Assembly (NCBI GenBank): GCA_030849465.1
Contig: JARVLF010000006.1
Coordinates: 1,302,001-1,366,000 of the forward strand
Source: Moesziomyces globuligerus
Taxonomy: Eukaryota; Basidiomycota; Ustilaginomycetes; Ustilaginales; Ustilaginaceae
Direction: 5' to 3'
DNA length: 64,000 nt
Under the pieces are notes generated by a model. It saw nothing but the letters and a program-made list of their open reading frames with translations. It ran no database searches and was not told the DNA's origin. Shown here in pieces: positions 20,273-32,000 of the stretch (position 1 is its first letter; each line of letters starts with the position of its first letter). The translations under genes were made by a program, and so were the position numbers.

Positions 20273-20871
20273 AACCGCTCAGCGTTCCACCCCCACCTGA
20301 CATCGATCCATCCGTCGCGTCGCATCCATCACCCGACTGTACTTGTATCCGCATATCTCTCACGCTCTCAAACGTACCCGATCTTCAGTGCTTCCAACCC
20401 ACCGCATCGGCTGCTCGCTACACGGGATCACGTCCTGGTGCTGCTACTCGGACACGGATGGCTCGCGCCTGCTCGACTGTGCGCCAAGTCGCAACGCTTT
20501 CGCGTCACCCTCCCAGTCGCGACGAAGGCAACATCAGACGCAGCCACAGACCATCACACGGGACAACGAGTTTTGAGACCGATATGCTCAGATTGCTGCT
20601 GGATATATCTGAGGGGGAGTAGATGCTAGCGCTGGCGTTAAAAGTACAGAAGAGATACAAGGCGACCAAGAAAAGAAGAAAGGGGTCGACGATGGACAGA
20701 CGCAGAGCCGCGCTCGCATCCATCCATCGCGTGGCTGGGCTGTGCAAGAGCGCGAGGCCAATGCGGGGGACACCACGACGCGTCGCACCGAACGCGCCGG
20801 GCCGAAGGGGGACGGGATGACAAGAGGGGTCGGAACAAGCTGAAGACGACGTACATCAAGCAAGCGCGCGC
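20273..20871. other. Convergent 3' spacer, VPS24 / H2B
   Basis: A 599 bp region between the ends of two convergent genes. It should hold both 3' untranslated regions. No coding frame or RNA gene recognised. Confidence 0.35.
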
Positions 20872-21300
20872 TTACTTGGACGACGAGAACTTGGTGACCG
20901 ACTTGGTACCTTCGGAGATGGCGTGCTTAGACAGCTCACCGGGGAGGATGAGGCGGACAGCAGTCTGGATCTCTCGCGACGAGATGGTCGACTTCTTGTT
21001 GTACGAAGCGAGCTTGGAAGCCTCGGTGGCGATGCGCTCGAAGATGTCCTGGACGAACGAGTTGAGGATAGCCATGGCCTTGTTCGAGATACCAGTGTCG
21101 GGGTGGACCTGCTTGAGCACACGGTAGATGTAGGTCGAGTAGGTCTCCTTGCGGACCTTGTTCGACTTCTTCTTCTCGCCAGACTTGGCGGGAGCCTTCG
21201 AGGTCTTCTTGGCGGCCTCGCTGGGGGCCTTACCAGCGGACGAGGCGGGGGCCTTGCCGGCGGTGGAGGAGGGCTTCTTCTCGGCGGGCTTGGGGGGCAT
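20872..21300 (-). CDS. Histone H2B
   Basis: A single exon of 142 residues beginning MPPKPAEKK. The ~45-residue Lys/Ala/Ser/Pro-rich N-terminal tail is followed by the histone fold: [20 protein letters not shown], then [20 protein letters not shown], and [20 protein letters not shown] with the conserved C-terminal lysine that is the ubiquitination site (the GTKSVTKF region). All H2B helices are present and full length. It is divergent from the H2A gene at 22759, the usual paired arrangement, which supports common cell-cycle control. The longer in-frame extension upstream of 21300 is 5' leader. Confidence 0.98.
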   Translation of the reverse strand: MPPKPAEKKPSSTAGKAPASSAGKAPSEAAKKTSKAPAKSGEKKKSNKVRKETYSTYIYRVLKQVHPDTGISNKAMAILNSFVQDIFERIATEASKLASYNKKSTISSREIQTAVRLILPGELSKHAISEGTKSVTKFSSSK

Positions 21301-22758
21301 GTTGACGAAGTAAGAGGGTTGGTGAGTGGAAGAGAGAAAGGTTGGAGGTAGCGTTGAAAGGCTTGACGGATGAGGGAGGAGAGAGAGAGAAGAGGGTCCG
21401 AGGCTGACAAGGCGTCCGAGGGGTTGGGTTTTAAACCAATCTGAGCGCGGTCCATGCGGGCGCAACGAACACGGCAGCAAGCACACCGCCCACCGCAACA
21501 GCGGGAGGAGCGCGTCTCGAGAGTGCGGTAGCGCATGTAGCCACGCCGCGGCGCGCGCTCACTGACGCGCAGACCCGAGTCGCTGCCCTCCAGTGCCAAT
21601 TGCGCAGCAACCTGGCTGGAGGGCGCGAACGCGTCGGTCGGGCTGAGGTGCAGGATCGTCGGGCTGGGAGCGGAATTTCCAACTTCGAAAAATCACGGGT
21701 CGTCGTGAGTCTCGAAATCGGCGGCCCTCCACAGCTAGCCAGGCCAAACGTTGGCTTCGACGGGCGCCATACAGAGACAGCCACCAGTACGGCTCGATCC
21801 ACGCTCTGATCTGTGGCCGCTAATTAATTAGGGGCGACGGCGGCCTGATATTATCATCCGCTCAAAACAAGATTGTCGCCGAAGCCCTGAACACAATCTC
21901 TCGTTCAGCTTGATCTGGAAGGTGCTCCATCGAAAATAGAGGCTTCGTCGCTCTGAATCATTGCGCGGGCTACTCAGCCTCCAAGCGCACATTCCTCCCA
22001 CCCATTACAACGAGCCACTGGCATGTTCGGTCTCGACGATGTCGGACTCCTCTTGAGCACAGCGACCATTCGGACTCAGCCTGACGCTGGCTTTCTCCGG
22101 CGAGCTTCTGAGACTATCCAGGCTGTTGGAGAGGGAGGCAGTACGAGAGTCGGCAGGTGACAAAGATCTGTGGAGCGGATCAGAGATTGCGTTCATTCTG
22201 AAATGCAGCCTTCGAAGGCCCGAATGCAAAAAGCGTGCAAATTGAATCGATCGTCGAAGGCTTGAAAGCATGGAATGTATTTTGCAAGGCGCGCCTTTCT
22301 GCCACATTTCAGAATATACTCCGGGCGCGGATCAGTGCGCTAGACGGTTACGCATGTGTGCATGCGCGGGCTGGAGTGCCTCGCGACACCGCGCAGACGA
22401 CGGAGCGCGCTCAGTCTCCACCCTGCTGCAAAACCTAGGGTCCCTCTGCAGCAGCGACCGAGGATTTCGCAGGGACCGTCGCGTCGCGCACTGCGCTTCC
22501 CAACACCTGCGCTGCTGCGTTGCGCTCAACATCTGCCCTGTCACTCTCAGCAGCCGTCTGAGGCGCTGCAGGCTGGCCACGTCTGTCCGCACGTCCCGAC
22601 CCCCGAAACACGATATAACCCTCCGCCGAAATCGGCGTCATCTCCCGGCTATCCCCTTCTTCCTCTTCTCTCTTCCCATCCCGCTATCCATCCTCAAGTC
22701 TTACGACCAACACGCCTCAACCCACCCCCTCAACCCCCCTCATACTAACTCAGTAACA
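21301..22758. promoter_or_regulatory. Divergent H2B/H2A promoter region
   Basis: This 1,458 bp interval separates the two start codons. On the H2B side a TTTTAAA element at 21429-21435 with an adjoining CCAAT at 21436-21440 lies about 130 bases upstream of the H2B ATG. On the H2A side a GATATAA element at 22612-22618 lies about 140 bases upstream of the H2A ATG, and a CT-rich leader follows it. Core elements at similar distances on both sides suit a coordinately expressed histone pair. No coding frame is supported in between. Confidence 0.6.
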
Positions 22759-23258
22759 ATGTCTTCCGGTGGCAAGTCTGGTGGCAAGGCTGGTGACGCC
22801 TCTTCCAAGGCCCAGTCCCGATCGGCCAAGGCTGGTCTTCAGTTCCCCGTCGGTCGTATCCACCGTCTCTTGCGAAAGGGCAACTACGCTGCCCGTGTCG
22901 GTGCCGGTGCTCCGGGTACGTATCTTCCGCCTCGGTCTACTCGCGTCCTCCTTGCTTTCGAACCTTTTCGCTGACCGTCCGCGCATCGCCCTTCACTCCC
23001 ACAGTCTACCTCGCTGCCGTTCTCGAGTACCTGGCTGCCGAGATCCTCGAGCTCGCCGGTAACGCCGCCCGTGACAACAAGAAGTCGCGTATCATTCCCC
23101 GTCACCTTCAGCTCGCCATCCGCAACGACGAGGAGCTCAACAAGCTTCTTGGCGGTGTCACCATCTCCCAGGGTGGTGTTCTTCCCTTCATCCAGTCGGA
23201 GCTCCTCCCCGCCAAGTCGGGCAAGCCCAAGAAGGCTGGTGGCTCGCAGGACATCTAA
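22759..23258 (+). CDS. Histone H2A
   Basis: Two exons, 22759-22915 and 23005-23258, with an 89 nt intron (GTACGT..CAG) placed inside the codon between GAGAP and VYLAAV. The protein is 136 residues. The N-terminal tail is Gly/Lys/Ser-rich; the core has [40 protein letters not shown], then [20 protein letters not shown]. The C-terminus is SQDI, so the SQ motif phosphorylated by ATM/ATR-type kinases after DNA damage is present, as is usual for the main fungal H2A. It has the length and sequence of canonical H2A rather than H2A.Z. Divergent partner is H2B at 20872-21300. Confidence 0.98.
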
Positions 23259-23867
23259 GCGTCTCGGCCTTGTGCCGTCGCGCTTTTCGTGTCCCGCATT
23301 CCCACTGTATCACCATCCCACATCGACCTGGGTCCGACTGCCGTCGTTCCTCGTCTAGGATTGTCCGGATAGAGACGGCAGCTTCCCTGCACGGCTATCT
23401 GTGCTCTCACTTCCTCTTCCTCCACTCTTCGTAGCTGTGTCTTTCTCGTTTTCTTTTTCTTGTGTTCATCCTTGTACTACTACTACCACCATGGGCTCGG
23501 CGCAGAACAGGGCTTCGCCAGCTTCGCAACCTCAGGCATCATACCAACCTGTATCTCTGTTTGATGTGTGCATGTGATGTCGCCCATCGGTCAAAGTCTC
23601 CAAAGCGCTCGGAACTCCATCCCGCTCTTCGAGCCTGGAGGCATGCCGAATCAGCCAAAGTCTTCACGTGGAATGCTGGCCGTTTGAAGGGGCTGATGCT
23701 GGGGTCGGATTGAGACGCACACAGCAGTCTGACGGATAGCTCTGCGTGGACTTCGTCGCTATCGGTTTTTGACAGTGAGAGGGTGCGTTTCGAGCTTGGA
23801 TCTCAAGCTGACCGGCGAGTCGCAGCATTGATCCGAGGGTATCTTGAGGTGCGCTGGTGCAGCTGAC
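23259..23867. other. Convergent 3' spacer, H2A / cyclophilin
   Basis: A 609 bp region between two convergent 3' ends. CT-rich then mixed sequence. No further gene recognised. Confidence 0.35.
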
Positions 23868-24439
23868 TTACGCCACGGTTGCTCGAACAATCTTGACCTC
23901 CTCGACGGGTCTGCACGGCGAGAGATGGCAAAAGGCATGAAGCAAGCAAAGTCAGTGGTTGCTGCGTCGGTCTTGCATTGGGGGGATTCAACGTACCTGT
24001 CGTCCTTGGTCTCCGCCACACCGATCTCCCTTACTGCCTGCAAGCCTTCAGAAACTCGACCGAAGATGGTGTGCTTTCCGTCTAGGAATGGCGTCGGTGC
24101 CAATGTCACAAAGAACTGGCTCCGGTTGGTGTTGGGCCCTGCGTTGGCCATCGCGAGGATGCCGGCACCGACGAAGCGAAGTTCGGGATGCAGCTCGTCT
24201 TCGAAAGCACCACCGTAGATAGAGGCGCCGCCCGAGCCTGTGCCGGTCGGATCGCCAGTCTGGATCATGAAGTCGCTGATGACACGGTGGAAGATGATGC
24301 CGTCGTAGAAGCCCTGCTTGGCCAACTGGTAGAAGTTCGCACACGTCTTGGGCGCATGCTTCCAGTAGAGCTCGAAGACCACTCGGCCCATGGATGTCTC
24401 GAGCACGACGGAGCCCGTGTCTTTGCCTGCGACCGACAT
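23868..24439 (-). CDS. PPIL1: Spliceosomal cyclophilin, PPIL1-type peptidyl-prolyl isomerase
   Basis: Two exons, 24439-23997 and 23910-23868, with an 86 nt intron; the last exon codes only the final 14 residues (PVEEVKIVRATVA). The protein is 161 residues, a single cyclophilin domain without a targeting signal. The motif FHRVISDFMIQTGDPTGTG carries the catalytic Arg, Phe and Gln, followed by FEDELHPELRF and ILAMANAGPNTNRSQFFVTL. These segments and ELYWKHAPKTCANF match PPIL1, a component of the activated spliceosome (SKIP/Prp45 partner), more closely than cyclophilin A. The position of the cyclosporin-contacting Trp reads Phe (PTPFLDGKH). It is divergent from COG1 with 371 bp between starts. 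Confidence 0.92.
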
Positions 24440-24810
24440 GACGGTCCGGCTGCGTTTGTGTGAGCAATGATCGCGAGTAGTCGGATGGCAGGAGGCTGAG
24501 AAGGATGAAAGATCGGCGCAGTGCAAGTGGAGGGACACCAGAATCGGGATCGGCGCGTTTGCCAGGGTCCAACACGTCGGAACCGAGCGGCGTCCATCAC
24601 GCACAGACACGCTGGTCAGCTTCGCACCGACACACACCTGCGCACCAGCTGACCATCATCTGGATCATCCACAGTGCGATCCTCCTGCGGGAGCACGGCC
24701 AGCCTTTGAAGAACACCGCGCAAAACGGCGCCAGGACATGCGCGTGGCCAATTAGGCTGGGATCGACGCGATCCGAACTCGACAAAGGTGTCAAGGCGGC
24801 CACGGCATCG
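24440..24810. promoter_or_regulatory. Divergent promoter, cyclophilin / COG1
   Basis: Only 371 bp separate the two ATGs, so the promoters overlap or are shared. The COG1 frame remains open upstream to 24505, but the added residues have no family similarity and would overlap the cyclophilin leader. Confidence 0.5.
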
Positions 24811-27800
24811 ATGGCTTCCTCGATCCAGCACGGCGGCTCGGGCCTCGCCAACGGCGTTGCTTCAGCGCCTGGAGCTGCCTCCACTCCGAACACGCCAGCA
24901 AGACCTGGTCGTCACAGGCATGCTCGCACCAATGCGTCCCTCACATCCAGCTCCGCTAGCACGAGCGCAGACGCGCCCTTTCCTATGGACGCGCTGTCCC
25001 GCCGAACCTCCCAGCCAAGCGATGCCACTCGCATCTTTCAGACAACGGGGCTCGATCCGTTCGGAACGGAGCCGGACACTCTCTTTCGCTCACTCCCGGT
25101 CAAGGAGGTCGAGGCCTACGAGCGCGCGGTGAGGCATGTGGCCGTTTCAAAGCAGCACGAACTTCGCGCACTGGTCGGCCAGCGTTATCAGGACTTGCTC
25201 GGTACGGCAAACACGATCATCGATATGGCTGGAAGCTCACAACAGCTCTCAGAGAGGCTCGAGGATCTGTCCAAAGGCTTCCATTCCGCTGCAGACGGCA
25301 ATGAGAAGCGGGATCCGCCCAGCAAGCTCGCGAGACGCAAGAGCTTCCTGCCTCCTCAGCATGCGCCCATGTCGCAAGACTCGGATGGTTCTGATTTGCA
25401 TCAAGAGGCGGTCTATGTGCTCGGCGCATCCTTGCGCCTCATCATGGACGTGCCGGAGTACGTGTGGAAATCGATCGAAAAGGGCAAGACACTCCAAGCC
25501 TCGTGGGCCTTCTTGCTCGCCAGGGCCACGTGGAACGATCTCACAGATGCAGCCCCGCATGCACATTCGCATTCGGCGCTCATGCCAGACTCCGAGGGGG
25601 GCATTGCTTCAGTATCGGAGGCCATCTCGATGCTCAAGGTCAACGTCAGGAAACTCTTTCCTTTCATCGAAAAGCAGTGGCAGAGCATGCAACCTATGCG
25701 GAAGCAGATCGTCCATCGCGCGATTCTCCTCCTCTCGGATGTGGACATTGAATCTGCAGCGGTGACGGACCAGCTTGCTGCCCTTGCACTGCTTGACGGG
25801 GCTCGATTCGAACACGCCTTGCAGCTCCTCCTGTCGCACAGGCTGACGGCGATGCGCCGCTTGCTTCAACGCCGACGCCGAAGGCGTAAGTCAACCTCTC
25901 ATACCAAGGCTGACCGCCGAACACCTGCCGAGAAAGGCCGCATTGTGGATGATGCGGGAAGCGAGGAGGTCGCCGACAGGGCGACGCAGGCGTCACACAC
26001 GATCGCGCAGCTCGCGACGCTGTTCGCACGAACGCTCCAGCATGCCATTCAGATCTTCGTGCTTCCTCCACGAGCAGATGCCTCGTCTGACTCGAAGCCA
26101 TGGCTTCTCGGTCTGCTCAGCACCATCACGAACCCGATCGCATCGAAATCTGGCGCCAAGCTGGCCTCGTCTCCCACCAGGGAGCGCACATCCTTGATGC
26201 CACAGCACATTGATGACCGGACGTCGCGGCAGACTGCAGCTGCTATGCGAGCACTTCGGCGCAAGTCGAGCTATGGCCTTCCACCATCTGCAACGGATCC
26301 CTCAATCGACACGAAGGAACCAGGTGATTCGTCGGAACCGCAACAGCGCCTCGCGGCCAGGGTGTCGACAGCAGATGTGATCCAGGCTCTGCCCAGTGCC
26401 CGCGTCCTCCTTCGGCTTCTACCGCCCTCTCTGCAAGAGTTTGTGCCCCTGATCGACCTTGCTTCACGAGGTACGCCCTCGGCCAGCCAAGTGGCGGACG
26501 AAATTTCCTCGTGGTCTGCCAAAGTGCGGGAAAGCATCGCGGGAGGCGCAAGCCACGCCTCGGCAGACAGCCTGTCGTCGATGCTGTCGGAACTGTTCGA
26601 CGTTCGCGAGCTGGCGATGGTGCGCAGGTCGCTCCGTCTTGCGATGAAGCGTGCTCAGCGCATCGTTTCGCGCAAAGTCGGTACGCTCGATGCGTCGGCA
26701 GACGAGTCGGTCCAGGCCGCTATTTCCAAGGTCCATGCCGAGATGCAGAAGTTTGAGGCGGACATAGCTTCGGTCTTGCAGGCCCGCCTGCTGCAAGTAC
26801 TCGAGCAGAAGCTTTCTCACGCGATCGCAGATCTCTTAGAACAAGCAAGAGCAACGATCTCATCCCCCAAAGCAAGTTTCGGAAGTGGAGGGGCTGCGGA
26901 CGCGATGCTTTCGCAGCCAGAGACGCCGCTCGATGCTCTTTTCCGTCCAATCGAAGCACAGAGTACGGCAGTATCAACGAGAACAGCCTTGGATGCAGAT
27001 GACCCTGCGAATCCTATCCGAACCAGCCGCTCGTACGTCTCAGTCTTGCAAGATGATCTGCGTGGCCGATCGGAGAAGGTCGACGGTCTGGCGAGCCTGT
27101 ACGAGACGCCCTATGCTGCCATCTCGGGCGAGCTGCGTCTATACCGGGCAGAGCTTGACTGCGACGATCGATTTGCGGAGTCAAGCGCCTCGATTCAAGC
27201 CAGCTTCGACTCGCTCGTCGCATCTTCGCGAAAGGACATCGAGACCGGCCTGTCGGACCTGCTGGACCAAGTCGAGGGCAAGGCCAAGGGCGCAGACAAG
27301 TGCGCGAGTCGCGGCCACGGCCACAGTCTTCCGCCCGCCACGTCTGTGGTGATGCAGCTCATCGCTGTACTGGCCACGACTGACAGCCAAGTACAAGACG
27401 GCGAGCCGAAGATTCTCCGGCCACCAGTCAACGCGATGCTGGAGCGATACTGGAGGGCTCCGCTCGAGCAAAGCATCTCAAACATCTTCCAGCGCAGCAT
27501 CGGAAGTGACGATCGAGAGAATCACGATGTGTCGTCCGTTTCGACCTCGATGCTGCAGGTGCTCATCATGCTTTCCGAGTCGATCGTCGAGCTGGGGCCG
27601 GCACTGGCGGGACCCGAGCTTGCGAGCCAAGTCCGGCAGATGCTCCAAGGTGTGGCTGCTTCACGAAGCGACTGCGCTGATCGAGGAGCCGTCGATGACG
27701 CGGCCACTCTGACTTCGCTTCTGAAGTGCGAGCCGGCCGCCCTGGCGGACTTTGTTGGTGCCGACAAGAGACTCGATCGTGTACGTCTCGCTCTCTCGCC

Positions 27801-27966
27801 AGTGCTGCTTGCGCTGGCCGGTTCGCAGGGCGAAGCTGGCAGCATCACGACCGAGAGGGTGCTCTCGCGCGCCGAGCCGGCTTCAGCAGTGGGTCAGGTC
27901 AGGCCGATCCTCTCGATCCCTAGCAAGAAAAAGATGGAGCGCTTTTCGCCGCTGCCTGTTCGCTGA
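24811..27966 (+). CDS. COG1: Conserved oligomeric Golgi complex subunit 1
   Basis: A single exon of 1,051 residues from the ATG at 24811 (MASSIQHGGSG). After ~90 disordered residues comes the Vps51/Cog1-type N-terminal domain: LFRSLPVKEVEAYERAVRHV, then HELRALVGQRYQDLLGTANT and IIDMAGSSQQLSERLEDL. This is the helical bundle through which COG1 joins the COG complex, the tether for retrograde vesicles at the Golgi. The rest is helical with disordered insertions, including a basic run near residues 350-365 (RRRRRRKS). The length is in the range of fungal and animal Cog1 proteins with insertions. Only the N-terminal domain is clearly recognisable; the remainder is assigned by continuity. Confidence 0.85.
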   Translation: MASSIQHGGSGLANGVASAPGAASTPNTPARPGRHRHARTNASLTSSSASTSADAPFPMDALSRRTSQPSDATRIFQTTGLDPFGTEPDTLFRSLPVKEVEAYERAVRHVAVSKQHELRALVGQRYQDLLGTANTIIDMAGSSQQLSERLEDLSKGFHSAADGNEKRDPPSKLARRKSFLPPQHAPMSQDSDGSDLHQEAVYVLGASLRLIMDVPEYVWKSIEKGKTLQASWAFLLARATWNDLTDAAPHAHSHSALMPDSEGGIASVSEAISMLKVNVRKLFPFIEKQWQSMQPMRKQIVHRAILLLSDVDIESAAVTDQLAALALLDGARFEHALQLLLSHRLTAMRRLLQRRRRRRKSTSHTKADRRTPAEKGRIVDDAGSEEVADRATQASHTIAQLATLFARTLQHAIQIFVLPPRADASSDSKPWLLGLLSTITNPIASKSGAKLASSPTRERTSLMPQHIDDRTSRQTAAAMRALRRKSSYGLPPSATDPSIDTKEPGDSSEPQQRLAARVSTADVIQALPSARVLLRLLPPSLQEFVPLIDLASRGTPSASQVADEISSWSAKVRESIAGGASHASADSLSSMLSELFDVRELAMVRRSLRLAMKRAQRIVSRKVGTLDASADESVQAAISKVHAEMQKFEADIASVLQARLLQVLEQKLSHAIADLLEQARATISSPKASFGSGGAADAMLSQPETPLDALFRPIEAQSTAVSTRTALDADDPANPIRTSRSYVSVLQDDLRGRSEKVDGLASLYETPYAAISGELRLYRAELDCDDRFAESSASIQASFDSLVASSRKDIETGLSDLLDQVEGKAKGADKCASRGHGHSLPPATSVVMQLIAVLATTDSQVQDGEPKILRPPVNAMLERYWRAPLEQSISNIFQRSIGSDDRENHDVSSVSTSMLQVLIMLSESIVELGPALAGPELASQVRQMLQGVAASRSDCADRGAVDDAATLTSLLKCEPAALADFVGADKRLDRVRLALSPVLLALAGSQGEAGSITTERVLSRAEPASAVGQVRPILSIPSKKKMERFSPLPVR

Positions 27967-29023
27967 ATGCGCGAGCAAACCTCATGTACGAGACCAGGCT
28001 TTCACTCGAGGATGACAGACCCGTCCTTCATAAACATGCAATCACACGGAGAGGATCGTCTCTTTATCACGCGGCCATGTGCGATGTTCGTCGGAAGTAT
28101 GGATAGGGATGCGTGCAGAAGTAGGATGCTAGGGACGATGACGGGCAGAGGCTCTAGTTAGAGCTTGCGAGTCGACGATCGTCGCCATGTTGTCGTATGG
28201 AACGGCCTCGAGTTTCGCGTCGCTGGCTGAGCGTGTGAGAGCGGAGGAGTTGGCTAGCGACCAGCAGGACCGTTTAGGCCTGAGGTTCTGAGGGTCCCGC
28301 TCCTCATTTTTCGCGTCGGGTCGGTTGGCTCGTGAGGCGCGATTTGTTGAGGCGATGCAAGCTCGAGCCGCGGCCGGACGGGGCGGCTTCGCCATCGGGG
28401 TCCAAAAAATCCGCAACTGCTAGACGCGACCAAGCCAGAGGCCCGCCTTGGCCACCGCGAGCGCTTCCGTGCTTCTGCCTCCAACTCCAACCCTCAGCGC
28501 GTCCGAAACCCTCGCATCAGGTTTGCGCGACGCCTCTCGCCTCTTGCCTCCAGCGCAGCACGCCAGCCTCAACCGGTGCACTCGAACCGCTCGTGCCTGC
28601 AACCACTTGTGCCGGACTCGGACCCAGGGCGTAGAGCTGCCCGCAACGATCGGCTCACGAGGATTCAGGACTATCGACGGACGGACACACCCCTCACTCA
28701 ATCTCCTGCAAGCTGAGGTCACCTACGCTGCTCCGCCTTCTGTCTGGCTCAAATCGGCTTGGAACGTCCGTACGTCTTGCCTTTCTTTCCCGCGGCGGAT
28801 CGAGATCAATCGCAGGACTCACAGACGCACGACTCACTCCGATATCGACGTCGGAGGCGGCCGATCCTAATCGCGGTGAAGCACGTCTTTTCTCAGGAGC
28901 AGGTCGAGGCGTTGCAGCCCCGCAGGACGTATTGACGACGCGACCGATTGGAACGCAAGCCAGTCTCGCGTCTGCCACGTCGTCACGCCTGCGTCCGTAC
29001 GCCGCCAAGGCCAGCGAGAGTGC
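27967..29023. other. Intergenic region upstream of RCO1
   Basis: A 1,057 bp spacer between tandem plus-strand genes. Several short frames were checked on both strands (28129-28416, 28448-28870) without any family resemblance. It probably holds the COG1 3' end and the RCO1 promoter and leader. Confidence 0.35.
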
Positions 29024-32000
29024 ATGTCTCCTGTGGCTTCCCCACACGACCCATTCAGACCAGCGAGCCTTCAGAAGGCCCTCTTTGGTGATAGAGGTGC
29101 CATCTCCGCAAGCAAGAGTATTGCGCAGCAGGCACAGAACGCGTGCGACGATCCTCGCGAGAGCATGAGCGACGAGTCGCGCAGCCAGACCCATCACAAC
29201 CACCACCAGGGCGTGCTTGCTGGCAGCCCTTCAAATCCCATGACGCCGACGCGCCTCGTCTCGACGACAGCTCCCGCCCTTCCGACCAACTGGCTCGAGC
29301 TCGCTCTGAAAGGGCGCACAGCAGCCCACCGCGAGGCCCAACGCAAAGCCGCGGCAGCTTCGTCTTCAGCCATGCAGCAAGAGCCAAGTTTAGAAGAGCC
29401 GGCGGCTGCCCCTTCGCATCAGCTGGCAGCGCAACAGGATGCTGCCGCTCAATCTCTGCCCGATGTCAAAACGGAGCCTGAAGTCGATATGGACGTATCG
29501 GTGGGCGCGATGGCTGTGCCGGAGTCCGGAGCAGACCCTTCTGCTGGAGGCCTGGCAGCTGGATCAGTTAGCGCCTCGAGCAGCCCAGCAGCCGCACCAT
29601 CCACGCAGAACCTTGATCCAGCCACCAACATCATCGCACAGCGACCGACAATGGAAGCGCTTGCATCGGCACCCCAAGATACGTCCGCTCCGCAAGGAGA
29701 GGAGGCGCTACGCACCGAGATCATGGGGCCTCCGCCCTCGCTGCCAACAGATTTCGCATATCCACCGCTCAATCCCGTCGCGACGGATGTGCCCGCACCT
29801 GTGACAAATCACAGGCGCCGAGGGACTGGGCCCGCTGCGAATGGCGCAGTGCGCAGACCCGGCCCGGTTCAAATCCCCGCCGACTTCGTTCCTCCCACCA
29901 GCATCAACGGCAAAATGCCGTACGCGCTGTTCCAGACCCTTCAACGGAACACTGTTCAAGCTTCGAGCGTCCCGACGGACACTGCATCCTTGCAAAGGTA
30001 AGTGCACAATCCCTTATGATGGATGTGCGAGACTCTTCTTCCGGGCACAGCAAACCAATGAGGACGGTCGGAGGGGCCCGAGCTCATCTGGACGTCGCCG
30101 GTGTCGACAGCAGGACCACGAATTGACCCCGCACAGGCTCGCGCTTGCGCGGACAAAAGTGGGTTGCTCGTGGCGAGCGATTGCGCGCATCCTGGTCGAG
30201 GTCGACCCGAGGCTGGTCAGCAGCCGGAACACGCGCGCCCAAAGCCTTGGATCGCACGAGCTACGGGCTCAGCCGGGCCGAAATCACATGTGGGGCCAAA
30301 ATCGAGCGAATTTTTGCCGCGCACGAGCAACGCAGTTGCGCTGCGCTGGCCAAATTTTGGCGACACCATGATCATCCGCCCGATTCATATGCGTCGGCCC
30401 TTCTGCCCTTTGCCCGAGCCCAGTACTGACTGAACAACCTCTATGCACGCTCGGAACCACCTCGGCTAATCACAGGGAAATCACGGCAGAGGATGCTGCG
30501 GCTGCAAGTCCCAATCTGATACCTAAGCCGGACGCGGCACTTCCCAACAACACCAAGGCGGTCGATCCACTTGTTGCCGACGTGTTGACGGACGCCGATT
30601 CGATCGCAACCGCGACAGCGACTCGTGAGACTAGTCCGGAGGGTTCGGTTGGCCAAGACACGAGCGTCCAAGTTGCCTCGGCGGGAGGTGCTGAGGCAGT
30701 ACAGCTACCCACAGCGGCTGGATCCGATTCTGCGAATGTCGCTCGCTCGTCGTCACATCCGCAGGAGGAAGCCCAAACAGCGCCTTCGACACCGATTGCA
30801 GTGAGGATGGACAGTGTGGATGCTTCATCTTCCGCCGCTCTGCGTCGCACGCCCTCCAATCGCGGCGCCTCTTTACAAGCGTCCCAGTCCATCACGAGTT
30901 CGTATGCGGATCCTTTGGGCCTCAAGAAGCATCGTGAATCGCTGCTGCAGGACGGTGCACGTGCCCGCAGGTCTCCTTCTGCGGCTAGCAGCGGTGTAGC
31001 TTCTGCGCCTGGCCCTGCGCCTTCCGCAGCGGCTAGCAAGAAGAGCAGCGCGGCAGCTCGCACCATCGTGCCGCCCTCCTTAGTCGAGCCGCCACCGGGC
31101 ATGATGCATACGCCTGAAGGCCGTCTTCGCGTCATCCCCGGCATTGCAGGTGCCATGCTGCCGACGGCTTCGAATTCCAAGTCGACGGACTCTCAACTCG
31201 CTCCCAGACTTGAAGACAAGGGCAGCACCAACAACGACTTCTGTGAGGCCTGCGGCGGCCATGGCCGCTTCGTCTGCTGCGACGGCTGCCCGCGAAGCTT
31301 CCACTTTTTCTGCATGAGCCCACCACTCGACATCGACGAGATGCCCCCGTCCAACGCAGCCGAGGTCCTGGGCCTGACCAGCGCGAATCCGGTCCAAAAG
31401 GGCAAAGCCAAGGCTGGCACGTCCGGCGCTGCGGCCGATCTCAACTTGGACGAGATGTGGTTCTGCAACGTTTGCGTCGCTGAGCGCAAACCCAAGGCCG
31501 TGTCCCGGCCGAAAGGCCTAGGACCCTTCGGCTACCTTCTTCCGATTCTGTCTCAGCATAACCCCAGGTGCTTCCAGCTTCCGCCCGATCTGCGCACCTA
31601 CTTCAAGGATGTCGCCACGGCCAACGACGGCGACTATGTGAACGCTGCCATGGTCCGTCAGGTAAAGAATCGCCACGGCCAGATCGAGCCGCGTGATCCT
31701 TACCGGCTCAAGGACAAGAATGGCGACGCCGTCCTGTGTTATCGGTGTGGCGGTACGGCGCTGCCGTCAGAAGGGTCCGATCGGGATGGTACAACAGGCG
31801 GCTCGACCAGGCGGCAGGACGGCGCTGTCTCGGCTGCGCCCCCAGCGGACCACACGATTCGGGAAGGGACCGGCTGGCGCAGGATTGTGAGCTGCGACTT
31901 CTGCTCGCTTCACTGGCACGTCGACTGCGTCGACCCTCCCATGCTTGGCATGCCGAGCAATCTGCGCAAATGGATGTGCCCTGCACACAGCGATCACGTA

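Noticed and set aside
24505..24810. N-terminal extension of COG1
   Set aside because: The extra 102 codons overlap the cyclophilin leader and do not resemble COG1; the ATG at 24811 is followed by a typical disordered COG1 N-terminus.
28129..28416. Short minus-strand gene between COG1 and RCO1
   Set aside because: The frame is short and has no recognisable domain, splice partner or conserved start context.
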